In this document: positions 18,115 to 27,120 of the stretch, piece by piece
How positions within the stretch are numbered: position 1 is the first letter of the stretch
How the letters are laid out: every line of letters starts with the position of its first letter
Made by a program: the position numbers and the translations under genes
Notes under the pieces: generated by a model
What the model was told of the DNA's origin: nothing
The model's input: the letters and a program-made list of their open reading frames with translations, nothing else
Database searches by the model: none
From: Dehalococcoidia bacterium
GTDB taxonomy: Bacteria > Chloroflexota > Dehalococcoidia > SM23-28-2 > HRBIN24
Length of the DNA: 64,000 bases
Reading direction: 5' to 3'
NCBI GenBank assembly: GCA_025062275.1
Contig: JANXAP010000029.1
Coordinates: 27,049 to 91,048 of the forward strand

Positions 18115-18441
18115 GCCAGACCTCCAGCGACCGTGACTGGGCCCTCGGCCCTCCGACGGCCCGCCAGCAGGCCCCATCGTGGGCCCGCCTGGCGGGGCTT
18201 CCCGGTCGAAGCAGACAAGATTATCAGACGACATGACTGCACTGTCAACGCGACGTTGCCAGGCCTGCCGAGGCGTCCGGAGCTGGGGAGGATTTCAGGT
18301 CTGCAGGCCGAAAGTCATCTTTTCGTGCCCGAAAGAGAACGCGGGCCGTTCTCATCGGGGAGATGGCTCTCGGCCTGCTGTGGGCGGCCTCGCCCAGAGG
18401 GGTCAGGACCTCGGCCCGCCGGGCCGACGGTGTACGGGCGT

Positions 18442-18933
18442 TCAGCCTGGGCGGAAGGGCGGGCGCCCATCGTCGGCGGGGGCCACCGTCACCGCCTCGG
18501 CCCCCACCTGGGCCGCCACCAGCTCTGCCAGGCGGTTCAGGTCCTCCTTGGCGAAGCCGTGGCTGTAGAAGGCCACCTTTCCGTCGCGGCCCACCAGGCA
18601 CAGGGTGGGCGTGGCGGGCGGGTCGTAGGCTGCGCTGGCGGTAAAGGCATCGGCATCCACCAGCACGGGCACCGTCAGGCCCATCTGACGAGCGTAGGGG
18701 CCGATGCGCTCCGGCGGGTGCTGGGAGATAGCCCAGAGCTGCAGACCTCGGGGGGCGTAGGCAGTAGCGAGGCGCTCTAGGTAGGGCAGGGCCAGATCGC
18801 AGGCCGCGCAACCCGTCTTCACGAAGGCCAGCAGCACCGGCCCGGAGGTCAGGGCCTCCGCGAGACGATAGGTGCGCCCGTCCAGCGAAGGCAAAGAGAA
18901 GTCGGGTGCCGGATCGCCTTCCCGCAGTGGCAC
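18442..18933 (-). CDS. thioredoxin-fold redoxin (peroxiredoxin/TlpA-like)
   Basis: A 163-residue cytoplasmic redoxin. It shows the family start GDPAPDFSLPSLDG, a CAAC redox motif (Cys42, Cys45) after the first beta strand, and the cis-Pro segment PATPTLCLV. No signal peptide is present. It could reduce disulfides or peroxides; the CxxC arrangement favours a thiol-disulfide oxidoreductase or atypical peroxiredoxin. It is divergent from another thioredoxin-fold gene with only about 90 bases between the starts, suggesting shared redox control. Confidence 0.85.
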   Translation of the reverse strand: MPLREGDPAPDFSLPSLDGRTYRLAEALTSGPVLLAFVKTGCAACDLALPYLERLATAYAPRGLQLWAISQHPPERIGPYARQMGLTVPVLVDADAFTASAAYDPPATPTLCLVGRDGKVAFYSHGFAKEDLNRLAELVAAQVGAEAVTVAPADDGRPPFRPG

Positions 18934-18960
18934 GGCCAGCGCTCCCTCCGCTCTCTGCCC

Positions 18961-18966
18961 TATAAT
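18961..18966 (+). promoter_or_regulatory. candidate -10 box TATAAT
   Basis: A perfect TATAAT lies about 55 bases before the ATG at 19022 in the short divergent spacer between two thioredoxin-fold genes. No good -35 hexamer is seen at 16-18 bases upstream, so the call rests on the -10 and its position. Confidence 0.4.
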
Positions 18967-19021
18967 ACCCCTGACGACACGGTGTAGGGCAATGACCTAC
19001 GAGAGCGCAGGGGAAGGCATC

Positions 19022-20020
19022 ATGGCCCCCGAACTGCAGGGGGGATACTGGCTGCAGGGCGGCCCCCTGACCATGTCCTCCCTCAGGGGCCGGCCAGTCC
19101 TGGTGGACTTCTGGGACTATACCTGCATCAACTGCCTGCGCACCCTCCCTTACCTGGTGGAGTGGCACCGGCGTTATTCTCCCCACGGTCTGGTCATCAT
19201 AGGCGTGCACACTCCCGAGTTCTCCTTCGCCCGGCGGGTGGACGACGTGCGACGGGCAGTGGCCGAGTTCGGCATTCAGTACCCGGTGGTGCTGGACAAC
19301 GACTACGCCATCTGGAGGGCCTACAACAACCGCTTCTGGCCGGCCAAATACCTGGTGGACGCCCATGGGCGTCTGCGCTACTTCCATTTTGGCGAGGGCG
19401 CATATCAGGCCACCGAGAGGGCGATCCAGCAACTGCTGCGGGAGGTGGACCCCAGTCTTCGGCTGCCCGAGCCTATGGCCCCGTTGCGGGACGAGGATCG
19501 TCCCGGCGCCGTGTGCTATCGCGTAACGCCCGAAGTCTACCTCGGGTTCTTGCGGGGAAGCGTGGGCAACCCCACCGGCCTCCTGCCTAAGCAGGCCGCC
19601 AACTATCGCGATCCTGGACTGCACGCCGAGGGGTTCTTCTACCTGCACGGCCCCTGGGTGGCTGAAGAGGAGTGCGTCTACCGGCCATGGGATGCTCTGG
19701 ATAGGAGCAGGCTTTCCCTGCGCTACACCAGCCGCGAGGTGAACCTGGTGGCGAACCCCCTTTCGGGACAGCCAGGCCGGTTGGACGTCTGGCAGGACGG
19801 TGCCCCCCTCGACCGCAGCACTGCCGGTTCCGATGTCCGTTGGGACGAGGAGGGCCAGTCCTATCTGCAGGTGGACGTACCGAGGATGTATCGTCTGGTG
19901 GCCAACCAGGACGTGGGCCATCACGAGCTGACTCTCGCCACGTCCTCGCCGGGCATGGCGCTCTATGCTTTCACCTTCGTGTCCTGCGCCATCCCCGGCT
20001 GGGAGATGCGCCTCCAGTAG
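19022..20020 (+). CDS. thioredoxin-like protein with C-terminal beta-sandwich (DipZ C-terminal type)
   Basis: A 332-residue protein with an N-terminal TlpA-type thioredoxin domain carrying CINC (Cys35, Cys38) in the context DFWDYTCINCLRTLPYL. A C-terminal domain rich in beta strands (about 190-330) follows, as in the soluble part of DipZ proteins, but without the CcdA membrane part. No signal peptide is evident, so a cytoplasmic location is likely. The ATG at 19022 has an AGGGGAAGG upstream; an in-frame ATG at 18992 is also possible. The next gene begins two bases after its stop. Confidence 0.8.
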   Translation: MAPELQGGYWLQGGPLTMSSLRGRPVLVDFWDYTCINCLRTLPYLVEWHRRYSPHGLVIIGVHTPEFSFARRVDDVRRAVAEFGIQYPVVLDNDYAIWRAYNNRFWPAKYLVDAHGRLRYFHFGEGAYQATERAIQQLLREVDPSLRLPEPMAPLRDEDRPGAVCYRVTPEVYLGFLRGSVGNPTGLLPKQAANYRDPGLHAEGFFYLHGPWVAEEECVYRPWDALDRSRLSLRYTSREVNLVANPLSGQPGRLDVWQDGAPLDRSTAGSDVRWDEEGQSYLQVDVPRMYRLVANQDVGHHELTLATSSPGMALYAFTFVSCAIPGWEMRLQ

Positions 20021-20022
20021 CC

Positions 20023-20532
20023 ATGAGGGCAGACGAAGGGATGGCCGCCCGCGTCCTGTCCATGCTGCGGGAGGAGGGGCTCACCCTGGCGGTGGCCGAG
20101 GCCTCCACCGGGGGCCTCATCGGCCACCTGCTGACGGAAGTGCCCGGTAGCTCCGCCACCTTCGTGGGCGGGGTGGTGCCCTACCACAATCGCCTGAAGG
20201 AGCGCATAGGCGTGGACAGGACGACGCTGGAGCGTCACGGCGCTGTCAGCGAGGAGGCTGCAGCTGCCCTCGCGCGGGCCGTGCGGCAGTGGGCCGGCTC
20301 GGACCTGGGGCTGGCCGTGAGCGGCATCGCCGGCCCGGGCGGTGGCACCGCCGATAAACCGGTCGGCCTGACCTACGTCGCCCTGGCCGGCCCCGACTGC
20401 TGCCTTTGTCGTCGCTTCGTGCTGGAGGGCGATCGTTCGGCCAACAAGCGGCAGGCGGCGCTGGCTGCCCTGGAGCTGGTGGCCCATTACCTGCACTATC
20501 ACCACCGTCAGGAGGGAAGGCCGGAGCCATGA
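20023..20532 (+). CDS. cinA: CinA C-terminal domain protein, nicotinamide-nucleotide amidase
   Basis: A 169-residue stand-alone CinA C-terminal domain (PncC type), which deamidates nicotinamide mononucleotide in NAD recycling. Diagnostic motifs are AEASTGGLIGHLLTEVPGSS, VPYHNRLKERIGV and SGIAGPGGGTADKPVG. It starts two bases after the preceding stop and its stop overlaps the start of the next gene in an ATGA arrangement, so the three genes are one transcriptional unit. The CinA N-terminal MoaB-like domain is absent, as in many bacteria. Confidence 0.9.
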   Translation: MRADEGMAARVLSMLREEGLTLAVAEASTGGLIGHLLTEVPGSSATFVGGVVPYHNRLKERIGVDRTTLERHGAVSEEAAAALARAVRQWAGSDLGLAVSGIAGPGGGTADKPVGLTYVALAGPDCCLCRRFVLEGDRSANKRQAALAALELVAHYLHYHHRQEGRPEP

Positions 20533-21041
20533 GCGTGGACAGGGACCTCTTCCGGCGCGTTATGGGCCAGTTCGCCACCGGCGTCACCATCGTTACCACC
20601 CGCCTGGGCGACCACCTGCACGGCAGCACCGCCAACGCCTTCACATCGGTGTCCCTGGAGCCGTTGCTGGTGCTCGTGTGCCTGGACAAAAAGGGCGATA
20701 CTCACGACCTGGTGCAGAAGAGCGGTATCTACGCCGTCAACATCCTCAGTGAGGAGCAGGAAGAGCTCTCGCGCCTGTTCGCCCGTAAGGACCCCGACAG
20801 CTCCCACCGTCTGGACTCGGTGCCCCATCGCTATGCGGCGACCGGTGCCCCCATCATCGAGGGGTGCCTGGCCTATCTGGACTGCCGAGTGGTGGACGCC
20901 GTGGATGCCGGCGACCACACCATCTTCCTGGGCAAGGTGGAAGAGGCGGCCGTCAGCGCTGACGGCCGCCCCCTGCTCTTCTTCCGCGGTCGTTACTGTC
21001 GTCTGGCCGACGAGGCGCCCAGCCCGGCTGTGAGGGGCTAA
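20529..21041 (+). CDS. flavin reductase family protein (FMN-binding split barrel)
   Basis: A 170-residue flavin reductase-like protein. [11 protein letters not shown] near the N-terminus and the [18 protein letters not shown] segment mark the family, which either reduces free flavin with NAD(P)H or supplies reduced flavin to a monooxygenase. No partner monooxygenase is adjacent. Its ATG overlaps the cinA stop (ATGA), so translation is probably coupled. Its end overlaps the thiolase on the other strand by four bases. Confidence 0.88.
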   Translation: MSVDRDLFRRVMGQFATGVTIVTTRLGDHLHGSTANAFTSVSLEPLLVLVCLDKKGDTHDLVQKSGIYAVNILSEEQEELSRLFARKDPDSSHRLDSVPHRYAATGAPIIEGCLAYLDCRVVDAVDAGDHTIFLGKVEEAAVSADGRPLLFFRGRYCRLADEAPSPAVRG

Positions 21042-22219
21042 CTGGGGCGCTCCACCACCATGGCGATGCCCTGGCCCCCGCCGATGCACAGGGTGGCCAG
21101 GCCTCGCTTGGCCTGGCGTCGGCGCATCTCGTAGAGCAGGGTCACCAGGATACGGGTGCCGCTGGCACCGATGGGGTGGCCCAGAGCGATGGCGCCGCCA
21201 TTGACGTTGACCCGCTCCCAGTCCCAGCCTAGCTCGCGGCCCACAGCCAGAGACTGGGCGGCAAAGGCCTCGTTGGCCTCTATGAGGTCGATGTCGCGCA
21301 GGTCCAGGCCGGCTTTGGCCAGGACGCGGCGCACGGCTGGCACAGGGCCGATGCCCATGATGCGGGGCGGGACGCCAGCGCTGGCATAGGCCTTGACCGT
21401 TGCCAGAGGCTCCAGGCCCAGCTCCTGGGCCTTGCGCCGCGAGACCAGCACCACCGCTGCCGCACCGTCGTTGATGCCCGAGGCGTTGCCAGCAGTAACG
21501 CTGCCCCCGTTCTCGAAGGCCGGCCGCAGGCGCGCCAGCTTGTCGAGAGTGGTGTCCGGGCGGAAGTGCTCGTCCCGGTCCACCACCGTGACACCGGAGC
21601 GGGAGGGGACCTCCACCGGCGCGATCTCGTCGCGGAAGCGGCCCTCCTCCCAGGCACGGGCCGCCTTCATGTGGCTCTCGTAGGCGAAGCGGTCCTGGTC
21701 CTCGCGAGAGATCTCGTATTCGCGGGCCACATTCTCGGCCGTGATGCCCATGTGGCACTGCTCCAGGGCGCACCACAGGCCGTCCTTGATCATGTGGTCG
21801 AGCAGCTCGCCGTGGCCCATACGATATCCGAAGCGAGCCCTGGGCAGCAGATAGGGGGCGGCCGACATGTTCTCCATACCGCCGGCCACCACCACATCGG
21901 CGTCCCCCAGCATGATGGCCTGGGCAGCCAGGGCCACCGTCTTGAGCCCGGAGCCACACACCTTGTTGACGGTGGTGGCCGGCACCGACTCGGGTATCCC
22001 GGCGGCCAGGGCGGCCTGTCGGGCCGGGTTCATGCCCAGGCCCGCCGACAGCACGTTGCCCATGATGACCTCGTCCACCTGGTCGGGCTTGAGGCCTGAC
22101 CTCTCCAGGGCGGCGGCGATGGCGGTGGCTGCCAGCTTGGGCGCCGGCACCTCTGTCAGGCTGCCACCGAAGCTGCCGATGGGCGTGCGGGCCGCTCCCA
22201 CTATGAAGACCTCGTCCAT
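21038..22219 (-). CDS. acetyl-CoA C-acyltransferase (thiolase)
   Basis: A 393-residue thiolase of standard length. It has the nucleophilic cysteine in [12 protein letters not shown] near residue 88, the [18 protein letters not shown] histidine motif near 350, and the C-terminal [10 protein letters not shown] cysteine. It catalyses either condensation of two acetyl-CoA or thiolytic release of acetyl-CoA from 3-oxoacyl-CoA. It heads toward a convergent flavin reductase gene, and the acyl-CoA genes to its right suggest a beta-oxidation role. Confidence 0.95.
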   Translation of the reverse strand: MDEVFIVGAARTPIGSFGGSLTEVPAPKLAATAIAAALERSGLKPDQVDEVIMGNVLSAGLGMNPARQAALAAGIPESVPATTVNKVCGSGLKTVALAAQAIMLGDADVVVAGGMENMSAAPYLLPRARFGYRMGHGELLDHMIKDGLWCALEQCHMGITAENVAREYEISREDQDRFAYESHMKAARAWEEGRFRDEIAPVEVPSRSGVTVVDRDEHFRPDTTLDKLARLRPAFENGGSVTAGNASGINDGAAAVVLVSRRKAQELGLEPLATVKAYASAGVPPRIMGIGPVPAVRRVLAKAGLDLRDIDLIEANEAFAAQSLAVGRELGWDWERVNVNGGAIALGHPIGASGTRILVTLLYEMRRRQAKRGLATLCIGGGQGIAMVVERPS

Positions 22220-22278
22220 AGCTCCTCCCTCGTCGCTGTGCTAGCTACATCATACTCCAACGGTGCCCGAGGCACCGC

Positions 22279-22587
22279 CTAGGAGGCGCCCACCAACGAA
22301 TAGAGAAAGAGGCCCACGGCCACCAGGAGCGCCAGCCGCAGCCGGCGGGCCGCCGAGAGCGGCCCTACCCCCACCGCCACCACTGACGCCGCCAGGAGCG
22401 GCGTCAAGAACAGTCGGACAGGGTGGTAGGGGGAGATGCCGGCAGCTCCCAGGGCGGCATGGAGTCCCACCGCCAGCGCGAAGGCAGCCACTGCCAGGGC
22501 CACCACGCGCAGCCAGGGCCGGCGGGGCAACTGCCCCGTTCGGGACGCGGCAGCGCGACGCCGTGGGGCCGACCTGGCCTTCACCAT
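22279..22587 (-). CDS. small membrane protein of unknown function
   Basis: A 102-residue protein with a basic N-terminus (many Arg/Lys in residues 1-25) and three predicted membrane helices (about 27-45, 52-72 and 80-98). Its ATG overlaps the stop of the upstream SDR gene (TGATG), indicating translational coupling. No family is recognised. The basic N-terminus would keep it on the cytoplasmic side. Confidence 0.6.
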   Translation of the reverse strand: MVKARSAPRRRAAASRTGQLPRRPWLRVVALAVAAFALAVGLHAALGAAGISPYHPVRLFLTPLLAASVVAVGVGPLSAARRLRLALLVAVGLFLYSLVGAS

Positions 22588-23333
22588 CAGCGCAGATACA
22601 TGCCGCCGTTGATGTCGAAGGCGGCACCGGTGATGTAGTCGCCCTCGGCCACCAGGAAGCGGCACAGGCGCGCCACCTCCTCCGGTCGACCGAAGCGGCC
22701 CATGGGGATGCGGGCCAGCAGGTTCTTCTGCACCTCCTCCGACAGGCTCGTGACCATGTCCGTCTCGATGAAGCCGGGGCAGACGGCATTGACGGTGATG
22801 TTGAAGCGGGCCAGCTCCAGGGCCGCCGCCTTGGTGAAGCCCACGATGCCGGCCTTGGCGGCGGCGTAATTGGCCTGGCCGATGTTGCCCATCTCGCCCA
22901 CGATGGAGGACATGTTGAGGATACGCCCGCCACCCCGCTCTATCATGTGGGGCACGGCGTAGTAGGTGCAGTAGAAGACGCTGTCCAGGTCGGTGGCGAT
23001 GACCTCCCGCCATTCCTCGAGGCTCATGCGGCGAATGGTGCGGTCGCGGTTGATGCCCGCGTTGTTGACCAGGATGTCCAGCCCTCCGAAGTGCTGGACG
23101 GTGCACTGGACCAGGTGCTGGGCCTGTTCGGGCTGTGAAACGTCGGCCTGTACGCAGATGGCCTCGCAGCCCTGGTCTTCCAGCTCTCGCCGGAGCTGCT
23201 CTGCCTGGTCCTTGCTGTGAAAGTAGTTGATGGTGACCTTGGCGCCGTGCAGGGCCAGCTCCTTGACGATGGCAGCGCCCAGGCCGCGGGAGCTGCCGGT
23301 AACGATGGCGACCTTGCCGCTAAGAGAGCCCAT
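22587..23333 (-). CDS. fabG: SDR family 3-oxoacyl-(ACP/CoA) reductase
   Basis: A 248-residue short-chain dehydrogenase/reductase. The Rossmann motif TGSSRGLGAAI, the NNAG motif, the catalytic Ser in NMSSIVGE and the YAAAK pair are all present. It resembles FabG or PhaB type NADPH-dependent 3-oxoacyl reductases; whether it acts on ACP or CoA substrates cannot be decided. The ATG at 23333 follows GGAGGAG. That ribosome site is half of a perfect 12-base inverted repeat, so translation may be controlled by RNA structure. Confidence 0.9.
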   Translation of the reverse strand: MGSLSGKVAIVTGSSRGLGAAIVKELALHGAKVTINYFHSKDQAEQLRRELEDQGCEAICVQADVSQPEQAQHLVQCTVQHFGGLDILVNNAGINRDRTIRRMSLEEWREVIATDLDSVFYCTYYAVPHMIERGGGRILNMSSIVGEMGNIGQANYAAAKAGIVGFTKAAALELARFNITVNAVCPGFIETDMVTSLSEEVQKNLLARIPMGRFGRPEEVARLCRFLVAEGDYITGAAFDINGGMYLR

Positions 23334-23339
23334 GCCGCT

Positions 23340-23380
23340 CCTCCAGTCGTATTGTTTCGCCGCCAGTTTACGACTGGAGG
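23340..23380 (-). promoter_or_regulatory. 12-bp hairpin that covers the fabG ribosome-binding site
   Basis: Bases 23340-23351 and 23369-23380 are perfect reverse complements (CCTCCAGTCGTA and TACGACTGGAGG) around a 17-base loop. On the minus-strand mRNA the 3' arm ends in GGAGG, the ribosome-binding site of the SDR gene whose ATG follows six bases later. The folded stem would hide that site. There is no U-run, so it does not look like a terminator. Confidence 0.6.
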
Positions 23381-23430
23381 GACGTATCATTCAACATATA
23401 AATGCAGCGCTAGTAGCCCAGAGATTATTT

Positions 23431-25110
23431 CTATATGACCTCGGGCGGACGGTATTCGCCGAAGATGCGGCGCATGACGCCACATATCTCGCCCAGGGTG
23501 GCGTAGGCCCGCACCGCCTCCAGGATGGGGGGCATGAGGTTCTCGGAGTCGCGGCAGGCCTCCTCCAGCCGCCTCAGGGCGGCCTGGACCGCTGCCTGGT
23601 CCCGCTCCCGCTTCACCTTCTGCAGCTTCTCGATCTGGGCGCGCTCGGCCTCTGGCCTGGGGCGGAAGATCATCTTGGGCTGCTCGCCAGGGAGCTGGTA
23701 GCGGTTGACGCCCACCACCACCTTGCGTCCCTCGTCGACAGCCCGCTGCTGGGCATAGGCCGCCTCCTGGATCTCCCGCTGCATGTAGCCGGACTCGATG
23801 GCGGCGATGGCCCCTCCCATGTCCTCGATCCGGTGCAGGTACTCCCAGGCCTGGCGCTCCAGCTCGCCCGTGAGCCACTCCACATAATAGGACCCGCCCA
23901 GGGGGTCCACCGTGTCAGTGACGCCTGTCTCGTAGGCGATAATCTGCTGGGTGCGCACGGCTATGCGTTGCGCCTCTTCGGTCGGCAGGCAGAGGGCCTC
24001 GTCGTAGCACGAGAGGGCCAGGGACTGGACGCCCCCCAGCACCGTGGCCAGGGCCTGGATGGCCGCCCGCACGATGTTGAGCTCCGGCTGCTGGGCGGTT
24101 AGGGTGGCGCCGCCCGTCTGCACGTGGGTGCGGAACATCCAGGAGCGGGGGTCCTTAGCGCCGTAGCGCTCGCGCATGATGCGCGCCCACATGCGGCGCA
24201 GCGCCCGGTACTTGGCTACCTCCTCGAAGAAGTTGTTCTGGGTGTTGAAGATCCAGGAAATGCGGGGGCCGAAGTCGTCTATATCCACCCCTCGCTCCAG
24301 CACAGCGTCTATGTAGGCCATAGCGTTGGCGAAGGTGAAGGCCATCTCCTGGACGGCCGTGGACCCGGCATCGCGGATGTGATAGCCGGAGATGCTGATG
24401 GAGTTGAACTTGGGCATCTCCTTGGCGCACCAGGCGATGAGATCGGCCGCCAGGCGCAAGGAGGGACGGGGCGGAAAGATATAGGTGCCGCGGGCCACGT
24501 ACTCCTTCAGGATGTCGTTCTGGACCGTGCCCGACACCTCCCGCAGGGGCACCCCCTGCTTCTCGGCCACGACGGCATACATGGCCACCAGCACTGCCGC
24601 TGGGGCATTGATGGTCATGGAGGTGCTGACCTTGTCCAGGGGAATGCCCTCGAACAGGGCCTCCATGTCGGCGAGGGTATCGATGGCCACCCCCACCTTG
24701 CCCACCTCGCCGTGGGCCTGGGGATCGTCGGAGTCGTATCCCAGCTGGGTCGGCAGGTCGAAGGCCACCGACAGGCCTGGCTGCCCCTCCTGCAGCAGGA
24801 ACTTGAACCGCTTGTTGGTCTCCTCGGCCGTCTCGTAGCCGGCATACTGTCGGAAGGTCCACAGCCGGCCACGATAGCCGGTGGGATGGATGCCGCGGGT
24901 GTAGGGGTATTCACCCGGGAAGCCGATGTCCCGCATGTAGTCGATGTCGGCCACGTCCAGCGGCGTGTAGAGGCGGCGCGTCTCGGTGGAGCTGGTGCGG
25001 AACTCTACCTCGTCCCTCTCACCCCCACGCTCCAGGGCGCGCTTGAGGGTGCTCTCCTCCCAGCGCTGCTGCTCCTGCCGCAGTCGCTCCAGCTCCTGGC
25101 GGTCGAACAT
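23431..25110 (-). CDS. methylmalonyl-CoA mutase-type acyl-CoA mutase, catalytic subunit
   Basis: A 559-residue catalytic (substrate-binding) subunit of a B12-dependent acyl-CoA mutase. Typical segments are [62 protein letters not shown] and [17 protein letters not shown]. The C-terminal cobalamin-binding domain (DxHxxG) is missing, so a separate small subunit must supply B12; none is in this window. The reaction is probably methylmalonyl-CoA to succinyl-CoA, but isobutyryl- or ethylmalonyl-type mutases share this layout. It is followed upstream by a MaoC hydratase gene only three bases away. Confidence 0.92.
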   Translation of the reverse strand: MFDRQELERLRQEQQRWEESTLKRALERGGERDEVEFRTSSTETRRLYTPLDVADIDYMRDIGFPGEYPYTRGIHPTGYRGRLWTFRQYAGYETAEETNKRFKFLLQEGQPGLSVAFDLPTQLGYDSDDPQAHGEVGKVGVAIDTLADMEALFEGIPLDKVSTSMTINAPAAVLVAMYAVVAEKQGVPLREVSGTVQNDILKEYVARGTYIFPPRPSLRLAADLIAWCAKEMPKFNSISISGYHIRDAGSTAVQEMAFTFANAMAYIDAVLERGVDIDDFGPRISWIFNTQNNFFEEVAKYRALRRMWARIMRERYGAKDPRSWMFRTHVQTGGATLTAQQPELNIVRAAIQALATVLGGVQSLALSCYDEALCLPTEEAQRIAVRTQQIIAYETGVTDTVDPLGGSYYVEWLTGELERQAWEYLHRIEDMGGAIAAIESGYMQREIQEAAYAQQRAVDEGRKVVVGVNRYQLPGEQPKMIFRPRPEAERAQIEKLQKVKRERDQAAVQAALRRLEEACRDSENLMPPILEAVRAYATLGEICGVMRRIFGEYRPPEVI

Positions 25111-25113
25111 GGC

Positions 25114-25632
25114 TCATCCCTCCCTGCTGCTCGCCTCGGTCTTGGGCTCCGGGAAGGAGTGGGGCAGTCCTGCCTCGCGCTTGGGCACCATCACCGAGCG
25201 GCGGAAGCGCATCACCAACTCGCCGTGCTGGTTGTAGGCGCGAGTCTCCACCGTCACGATGCCCCGGTCGGGCTGTGTGCGGGACTCGCGCTTCTCTAGG
25301 ACGGTGCTCTCGGAGTAGATGGTATCGCCGTGGAAAGTGGGGCGCAGGAACTCGATCTTCTCGAAGCCGAGGTTGGCCACCGCCTTGCCCGAGATGTCGC
25401 GGACGCTCTGGCCCAGGGCGATGTCCACCACCAGGTTGCCCACCACCACGTTGCGCCCGAACTGGGTCTTCTTGCCGTATTCGGCGTCGATGTGCAGGGG
25501 GTGGTGGTTCATGGTCAGCATGCAGAAGAGGATGTCGTCCATGTCGGTGATGGTGCGGCCGGGCCAGTGGCGATAGGTGGCCCCCACCTCGAAGTCCTCG
25601 AAGAAGCGCCCGAAGTCGCCGTGCCCCGACAT
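25114..25632 (-). CDS. MaoC family dehydratase
   Basis: A 172-residue hotdog-fold protein related to MaoC and mesaconyl-CoA hydratases. It has the GRTITDMDDILFCMLTMNHHPLHID region, in which the Asn-His-His-Pro-Leu-His pattern forms the hydratase active site, and a GDTIYSESTVL strand. It lies three bases upstream of the acyl-CoA mutase gene on the same strand, so both act in one pathway, probably hydrating an enoyl- or methyl-branched acyl-CoA. Confidence 0.88.
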   Translation of the reverse strand: MSGHGDFGRFFEDFEVGATYRHWPGRTITDMDDILFCMLTMNHHPLHIDAEYGKKTQFGRNVVVGNLVVDIALGQSVRDISGKAVANLGFEKIEFLRPTFHGDTIYSESTVLEKRESRTQPDRGIVTVETRAYNQHGELVMRFRRSVMVPKREAGLPHSFPEPKTEASSREG

Positions 25633-25746
25633 GTCAGCTTCGCTCCTCCTGGTGTGATTTGTACTGGCGGTCTATCGGGGGAAAGGCGATGACGGCGGGA
25701 CAGGAAGCCACTGCCAGAACGGTGCCTCCCCGCCGCCGTCCCATGC

Positions 25747-26916
25747 CTACTCCCCGAACAGCCGCAACAGGTTGCGAGCGATGACCAGACGCTGTATCTC
25801 GTTGGTCCCCTCGCCGATGATCATGAGCGGCGTGTCGCGGTAGTAGCGCTCCACCCGCATGTCCTTGGTGTAGCCCACGCCGCCGTGGATGCGCAGCGCC
25901 TCCATGGCCACTTCCTGGGCCACCTCCGAGGCGAAGAGCTTGGCCATGCCGCCCCAGAGGTCGGCCCGCTCGCCGGCGTCCTTCTTGGCGGCCGCCGCCC
26001 GTGTCAGCAGCCGCGCCGCCTCGATCTTGGTGGCCATATCGGCCAGCTTGAGCTGGATGGCCTGGTGCTCGGCGATGGGCCGCCCGAAGGTGACACGCTG
26101 CTTGGCGTAGCGCATGGCGTCCTCCAGGGCGGCAGTGGCGACCCCCACTGCCCTCGCTGCCACGTTGATGCGGCCCACCTCGATGGTGCTCATGATGTGG
26201 AACCAGCCCTGGCCCTCCTGGCCGCCCACCAGGTTGGACACCGGCACCCTGGCATCCTCGAAGTAGAAGACGGTCGTGTCGATGCCCTTGTAGCCCAGCT
26301 TCTCTATCTTGCCCCCCACCGTCAGTCCGGGGGTCTCGTCCTTGTCAACGATGAAGGCGCTCATCCCCGCGTAAGGCGGCTGGGCCTGGGGGTCGGTCTT
26401 GGTGAGGACGGCAAAGAGCTTGCCGTGGATGCCGTTGGAGACGAACATCTTGGTGCCGTTCAGGACGTAGTTGTCGCCGTCGCGAACGGCCACCGTCTGC
26501 AGGGACTGGAGGTCGGAGCCAGCGTTGGGCTCGGTCATGCAGATGCCGCAGACCTCGCCCTGGGCAATGCGGGCCAGGAAGCGGTCCTTCTGGTCCTGGG
26601 TGCCATAGGTCTTGATCATCCAGGAGACCATGACGGCCCCGTTGATGATGCCGCCCAGGCTCATCCAGCCCCGTGCCAGCTCCTCGACGATGGCGGCATA
26701 GGTGACGAAGGAGAGGCCTAGGCCGCCGTACTCGGGAGGCACGGCGACGCCGAAGAGGCCCATGTCCTTCATCTTCTGGACGAGGGCATGAGGGTACTCG
26801 TCGCGGTGCTCCATCTCCGAGGCCACGGGCAACACTTCGCGGTCGACGAAGCGTCGCACCTGATTGACGATCATCTGGTCTTCTTCGCTGAGGGTGGCCA
26901 TTGTGGGCAAAGGCAT
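25747..26916 (-). CDS. acyl-CoA dehydrogenase
   Basis: A 389-residue FAD-dependent acyl-CoA dehydrogenase. ICMTEPNAGSDLQSLQT and FVSNGIHGKLFAVLTKT mark the FAD-binding middle domain. The C-terminal domain has RVTFGRPIAEHQAIQLKLADM, and the catalytic base lies in the IIGEGTNEIQRLVIAR segment. It introduces the double bond at C2 of an acyl-CoA and passes electrons to an electron-transfer flavoprotein. It is the first gene upstream of the MaoC/mutase pair and divergent from an acyl-CoA ligase, completing a chain-oxidation locus. Confidence 0.95.
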   Translation of the reverse strand: MPLPTMATLSEEDQMIVNQVRRFVDREVLPVASEMEHRDEYPHALVQKMKDMGLFGVAVPPEYGGLGLSFVTYAAIVEELARGWMSLGGIINGAVMVSWMIKTYGTQDQKDRFLARIAQGEVCGICMTEPNAGSDLQSLQTVAVRDGDNYVLNGTKMFVSNGIHGKLFAVLTKTDPQAQPPYAGMSAFIVDKDETPGLTVGGKIEKLGYKGIDTTVFYFEDARVPVSNLVGGQEGQGWFHIMSTIEVGRINVAARAVGVATAALEDAMRYAKQRVTFGRPIAEHQAIQLKLADMATKIEAARLLTRAAAAKKDAGERADLWGGMAKLFASEVAQEVAMEALRIHGGVGYTKDMRVERYYRDTPLMIIGEGTNEIQRLVIARNLLRLFGE

Positions 26917-27040
26917 GGCTCTCCTTTTGGTGCTGAAGTCTTCGCGGCTTCTATAGCTGGCTCCAGTTTACGCCCTGGCAGGGGCAGGCTTCAAGGGCGG
27001 GCGACGGCCCGGCCGCGGGCATCGGCGATGCCCTCGGCTG

Positions 27041-27046
27041 TATAAT
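27041..27046 (+). promoter_or_regulatory. candidate -10 box TATAAT for the acyl-CoA ligase
   Basis: A perfect TATAAT lies 74 bases before the ATG at 27121, in the spacer between divergent acyl-CoA dehydrogenase and ligase genes. The -35 position is weak. A full-strength AGGAGGTGA ribosome site is at 27106-27114. Confidence 0.45.
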
Positions 27047-27120
27047 GGGCAGGAGCCGTTACGAGTTATGATAAAGGGGCCTGGGGCCTCGATCGCTCAG
27101 TCTGCAGGAGGTGAAGGGAC

